Below, one piece after another: positions 5,835-8,364 of a stretch of 8,364 nt of DNA. The position numbers were made by a program, and so were the translations under genes. The stretch is from Chitinophagaceae bacterium UBA2793 (GTDB taxonomy: Bacteria > Bacteroidota > Bacteroidia > Chitinophagales > Chitinophagaceae), in the NCBI GenBank assembly GCA_002352045.1, contig DEHT01000027.1:2254-10617 (forward strand), given 5' to 3'. The notes beneath the pieces are model-generated. The model did not search any database. It was not told the DNA's origin and worked only from the letters and a program-made list of their open reading frames with translations. How positions within the stretch are numbered: the stretch's first letter is position 1; each line of letters starts with the position of its first letter.

Positions 5835-7622
5835 ATGGATAAATTTATAGTATCGGCTCGTAAATACCGCCCACAAAACTTTAGTACGGTGGTGGGTCAA
5901 TCGCATATAACCACCACATTAAAAAATGCTATCAACAACAATCAGTTAGCACATGCATTTTTATTTTGTGGCCCCAGGGGAGTGGGCAAAACCACCTGTG
6001 CCCGTATTTTAGCAAAAACCATCAACTGCGAAAATAGAACTGCCGATGGTGAAGCCTGTAATACCTGCAACAGTTGCACATCATTTGACAACGGCACTTC
6101 CTTAAACATTCACGAACTGGATGCTGCCAGCAACAACTCTGTAGATGATATAAGAGCATTGGTAGAGCAGGTTCGTTTTGCACCACAAGCCGGCGAATAC
6201 AAAGTGTATATTGTAGATGAGGTTCACATGCTAAGTGCTGCTGCATTCAATGCATTTTTAAAAACATTGGAAGAGCCGCCACCTTATGCCATTTTTATTT
6301 TGGCAACCACCGAAAAGCATAAAATATTACCAACAATTTTAAGTCGTTGTCAAATTTTCGACTTCAAAAGAATAACCATCACCGACACCATTGAGCACCT
6401 GCACGAGATTTGCGAAAAAGAAGATATTGAAGCCGAGAAAGCCGCACTGCACATAATTGCTCAAAAAAGCGAAGGTGCCATGAGGGATTCGCTAAGCATA
6501 TTGGATAAAATTGTAAGTTTTACCGATGGGCATCTTACCTATGCCAACACGCTGGAGCACTTAAATATTTTAGACGAGGATTATTACTTTAAACTGTTGG
6601 AATATTTACAGGCTCAGCAGTTGAGCGATGCGTTACTATTACTCGATAGCATTTTACAAAAGGGATTTGAGACGGATACTTTTATTGATGGATTTACAGA
6701 ATTCATAAGAAATCTTTTAGTAAGCAAAGATTCAAAGGTTTCCGTATTATTGGAAGTGGCCGACGATTTTAAAGAAAAATACCTCTCCTGGGCTCAAAAA
6801 ACTGATACCGGTTGGTTATTGGCAACCCTTAATCTTTTAAGCGAAACTAATATGGGCTTAAAAACTGCCCGCAACAAAAAATTGTTTACCGAAATGCTGC
6901 TCATTAAACTGAGCTATTTACAACAAGCAATTGAATTGTTACCAAACGGAGAAAAAAAAAAATTAATGGATAATGCAAAACCAGTTGCATTTAAAGCTTT
7001 ACCGATTTTAAAACTAAAAGCATCATTAGAAAGTCCATCGCCAAAACCAACTTCCTCAAATAAGGAAGCCCAATTAATTATTGAAGAACCCAGGCAAACC
7101 ATAAAAAAAATTATTACAGCAGAAAAAAGTGTACCTGAATCTTCCATATCAAATACACAGGGCAGTGATGTAAAAATTATTTCTTTGGCAAAAATTAGGG
7201 CACAGGTTGCACTAAAAAACAATATTAGCGCCCAAGCAGCAATTCCATTTAATTTGGAAAATCTAAACGAGTGTTGGAATAAATACAAGGAAAAATTAAA
7301 ATTGGATAAGAAGCACTTAACTTTTAATATGTTTCATAACAGTAGCATAAATATGCTTAGCGAAGATTGTTTTGAAATACTAATAGAACGGGAGAATTAT
7401 CGGCAATTCATAGAACCGGAAAGAGAAGGAATTCTAGATCATTTTAAGGAAACCTTTTTCAACAATAATATTAGCTACAAAATAACCTTAAACCCTAATG
7501 CAAAAGTTGAAGAAGTTTCTGAAGAAGTAGTGCTTACCTCCAGTCAAAAATACCAGCAAATGAGTGCGCAAAACCCATTCATTTCATTATTAAGAGAAAA
7601 ATTAAAGCTTGATGTAGGTTAG
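5835..7622 (+). CDS. dnaX: DNA polymerase III subunit gamma/tau (clamp loader ATPase)
   Basis: A 595-residue AAA+ protein that loads the sliding clamp and, as tau, links the clamp loader to polymerase cores. The nucleotide-binding domain shows Walker A GPRGVGKT (46-53), a zinc site of C65, C75, C78 and C81, Walker B VYIVDEVH (124-131), sensor 1 LATTE (156-160), the SRC arginine finger (R171) and sensor 2 GAMRDS (214-219, R217). AAA+ lid and oligomerisation domains run to about residue 370. A low-complexity linker of roughly 375-450 rich in K, P, S and E leads to a C-terminal domain at about 470-595, in the position of the tau-specific region. ATG 5835 gives the normal MDKFIVSARKYRP start. An A11 tract at codons 373-376, exactly at the domain-linker boundary, is a likely recoding site. 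It stands alone behind its own promoter; recR, often near dnaX in other phyla, is absent. Confidence 0.97.
   Translation: MDKFIVSARKYRPQNFSTVVGQSHITTTLKNAINNNQLAHAFLFCGPRGVGKTTCARILAKTINCENRTADGEACNTCNSCTSFDNGTSLNIHELDAASNNSVDDIRALVEQVRFAPQAGEYKVYIVDEVHMLSAAAFNAFLKTLEEPPPYAIFILATTEKHKILPTILSRCQIFDFKRITITDTIEHLHEICEKEDIEAEKAALHIIAQKSEGAMRDSLSILDKIVSFTDGHLTYANTLEHLNILDEDYYFKLLEYLQAQQLSDALLLLDSILQKGFETDTFIDGFTEFIRNLLVSKDSKVSVLLEVADDFKEKYLSWAQKTDTGWLLATLNLLSETNMGLKTARNKKLFTEMLLIKLSYLQQAIELLPNGEKKKLMDNAKPVAFKALPILKLKASLESPSPKPTSSNKEAQLIIEEPRQTIKKIITAEKSVPESSISNTQGSDVKIISLAKIRAQVALKNNISAQAAIPFNLENLNECWNKYKEKLKLDKKHLTFNMFHNSSINMLSEDCFEILIERENYRQFIEPEREGILDHFKETFFNNNISYKITLNPNAKVEEVSEEVVLTSSQKYQQMSAQNPFISLLREKLKLDVG
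6952..6991 (+). other. Candidate recoding (slippage/frameshift) site in dnaX
   Basis: Eleven consecutive A residues (6952-6962) encode the end of E373 and K374-K376. Nine nt later AATGCAA (6972-6978) can pair with TTGCATT (6985-6991) around a 6-nt loop. A -1 shift (or one extra A in the mRNA) adds I-N-G and stops at TAA 6971-6973, giving 379 residues. A +1 shift (or one lost A) adds N and stops at TAA 6964-6966, giving 376 residues. Either product keeps the clamp-loader domains and lacks the tau-specific region. In E. coli a ribosomal -1 shift and in Thermus thermophilus transcriptional slippage on an A-run produce gamma from dnaX. That the site works here is inference. Confidence 0.55.
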
Positions 7623-7638
7623 GTGTAGTAAATGTAGC

Positions 7639-7651
7639 TTTTACAGTAAAA
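7639..7651. promoter_or_regulatory. Short palindrome between dnaX and the E2 gene
   Basis: TTTTAC-A-GTAAAA is a perfect 13-nt palindrome with a single central base, 17 nt after the dnaX stop and 97 nt before the E2 start codon. It could be an operator half-site pair or chance in AT-rich DNA. No T-tract follows it, so it is not a terminator. No convincing TAnnTTTG promoter was found in 7623-7747; TAATTTCG (7679-7686) is a one-mismatch candidate. Confidence 0.2.
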
Positions 7652-7747
7652 TGGTTAAGATTTATGGCCTTTTTGCATTAATTTCGGGCCTCGTTTTAAA
7701 AAACTCTTTTCAATATACTCGTTTTACAAATATTAGAATTATAAGTT

Positions 7748-8364
7748 ATGGCAGATGTAGTTCGTATGCCGCTTTTGAGCGATACAATGACCGAAGGAAA
7801 AATAATTAGCTGGAATAAAAAGGTAGGCGATTCCGTTAAATCCGATGATGTGCTATGTGAAGTAGAAACCGATAAAGCCACTATGGAAGTGGTGGGATAT
7901 ATAGATGGAACCTTGCTTTATATTGGTGTAGAAGCCGGCAAAGCAGCAAAGATTAATGAAATTATTGCGGTTGTAGGTAAGAACGGAGAAGATTATAAAA
8001 GCCTCTTAGAAAACACTGCTGCATCTGCTGCAACTATTACAAGCGAAACTGCTCCAAAAACTGAGACCAACAGTACTAATACTGCAAAAGTTGAATTACC
8101 TGCCGGTGCCAAAGAAATAAGGATGCCGCTTTTGAGCGATACTATGACGGAAGGAAAAATAGTTTCGTGGAATAAAAAAGTAGGCGATGCTGTAAAGTCC
8201 GATGATGTGCTTTGCGAAGTGGAAACCGATAAAGCTACCATGGAAGTAGTGGGTTACGAAGAAGGCACCCTGCTTTGGATTGGAACAGCCGCAGGCAGCG
8301 CCGCCAAAATAAATGAAATAATTGCCATTGTGGGTAAACCCGGAACCGATGTAAGCGCATTTGT
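7748..8364 (+). CDS. pdhC: Dihydrolipoamide acyltransferase (E2), probably of pyruvate dehydrogenase, N-terminal part
   Basis: The first 205 codons of a gene that runs off the window. The protein begins with two lipoyl domains, about residues 4-78 and 123-197, each with the lipoylation motif ETDKAT; the lipoylated lysines would be K43 and K162. They are joined by a flexible linker of about 45 residues rich in A, T, S, E and N, typical of the swinging-arm linkers of E2 chains. Lipoyl arms carry the acyl group between E1, E2 and E3. The opening MPLLSDTMTEG resembles the MPxLSxTMTEG of pyruvate dehydrogenase E2 rather than succinyltransferases, so acetyl-CoA formation is the likely role, but the E3-binding and catalytic domains that would settle this lie beyond the edge. 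ATG 7748 is the natural start, five residues before the first lipoyl strand. Promoter unclear. Confidence 0.9.
   Translation, partial: MADVVRMPLLSDTMTEGKIISWNKKVGDSVKSDDVLCEVETDKATMEVVGYIDGTLLYIGVEAGKAAKINEIIAVVGKNGEDYKSLLENTAASAATITSETAPKTETNSTNTAKVELPAGAKEIRMPLLSDTMTEGKIVSWNKKVGDAVKSDDVLCEVETDKATMEVVGYEEGTLLWIGTAAGSAAKINEIIAIVGKPGTDVSAF
7763..8338 (+). repeat. Direct repeat encoding the two lipoyl domains
   Basis: Unit 1 is 7763-7981 and unit 2 is 8120-8338, offset by 357 nt (119 codons). By my hand count 64 of 73 residues (88%) and 174 of 219 bases (79%) are identical, and most base changes are silent third-position changes. This fits an intragenic domain duplication kept similar by selection. 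The differences cluster in the second half of the domain. Confidence 0.85.

Noticed and set aside
6914..7288. 124-residue antisense reading frame inside dnaX
   Set aside because: It lies opposite the dnaX linker, has low-complexity F/S-rich content created by A/T-rich codons, and has no promoter or family resemblance.
7696..8241. Two similar minus-strand reading frames (7696-7881 and 7993-8241) that look like a paralogous pair
   Set aside because: They resemble each other only because they are the reverse of the two duplicated lipoyl domains; the real gene is on the plus strand.

Overview
The window looks like core chromosome of a Bacteroidota bacterium, most likely of the Chitinophagia type. 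The evidence is AT-rich DNA, a near absence of Shine-Dalgarno sequences, several good matches to the Bacteroidota promoter (TTTG or TTG, about 19 nt, then TAnnTTTG), a transketolase split into half-genes, and protein wording typical of that phylum. The lineage is inferred from these traits, not from a database match. I see no phage, insertion sequence, CRISPR array, tRNA or rRNA.

Layout. Positions 1-501 (+) hold the C-terminal end of an FtsX/LolC-E type ABC permease. It faces a convergent N-terminal transketolase half-gene (670-1503, -) that has its own promoter and a good intrinsic terminator. A 241-nt divergent intergenic region (1504-1744) carries promoters pointing both ways. Next come a MraY/WecA-family polyprenyl-phosphate sugar-1-phosphate transferase (1745-2881), ribosome recycling factor frr (2969-3532), an AT-rich inverted repeat with a three-copy heptamer array (3541-3622), and a translationally coupled pair: an AGMO-like di-iron membrane hydroxylase (3632-4528) and a YghO-like GNAT protein (4528-5697). 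After a likely terminator and a good promoter comes dnaX (5835-7622). The window ends inside the E2 gene of a 2-oxo acid dehydrogenase complex, probably pyruvate dehydrogenase, with two near-identical lipoyl domains (7748 to edge).

How the genes relate. Most are separate housekeeping units: envelope lipoprotein export, pentose phosphate carbon exchange, polyprenyl-linked glycan initiation, ribosome recycling, clamp loading and acetyl-CoA production. The one clear functional pair is the hydroxylase and GNAT genes, which share a TAATG stop/start and probably act on the same lipid or membrane metabolite; the substrate is unknown.

The most striking signal is inside dnaX. A run of 11 A residues sits right after the clamp-loader domains. 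A 7-bp stem-loop begins 9 nt later, and both shifted reading frames stop within four codons. This is the layout expected for a recoding site that makes a short gamma-like protein beside full-length tau. The other signals (heptamer array, T9 tract, orphan transketolase half, lipoyl duplication) are more modest.
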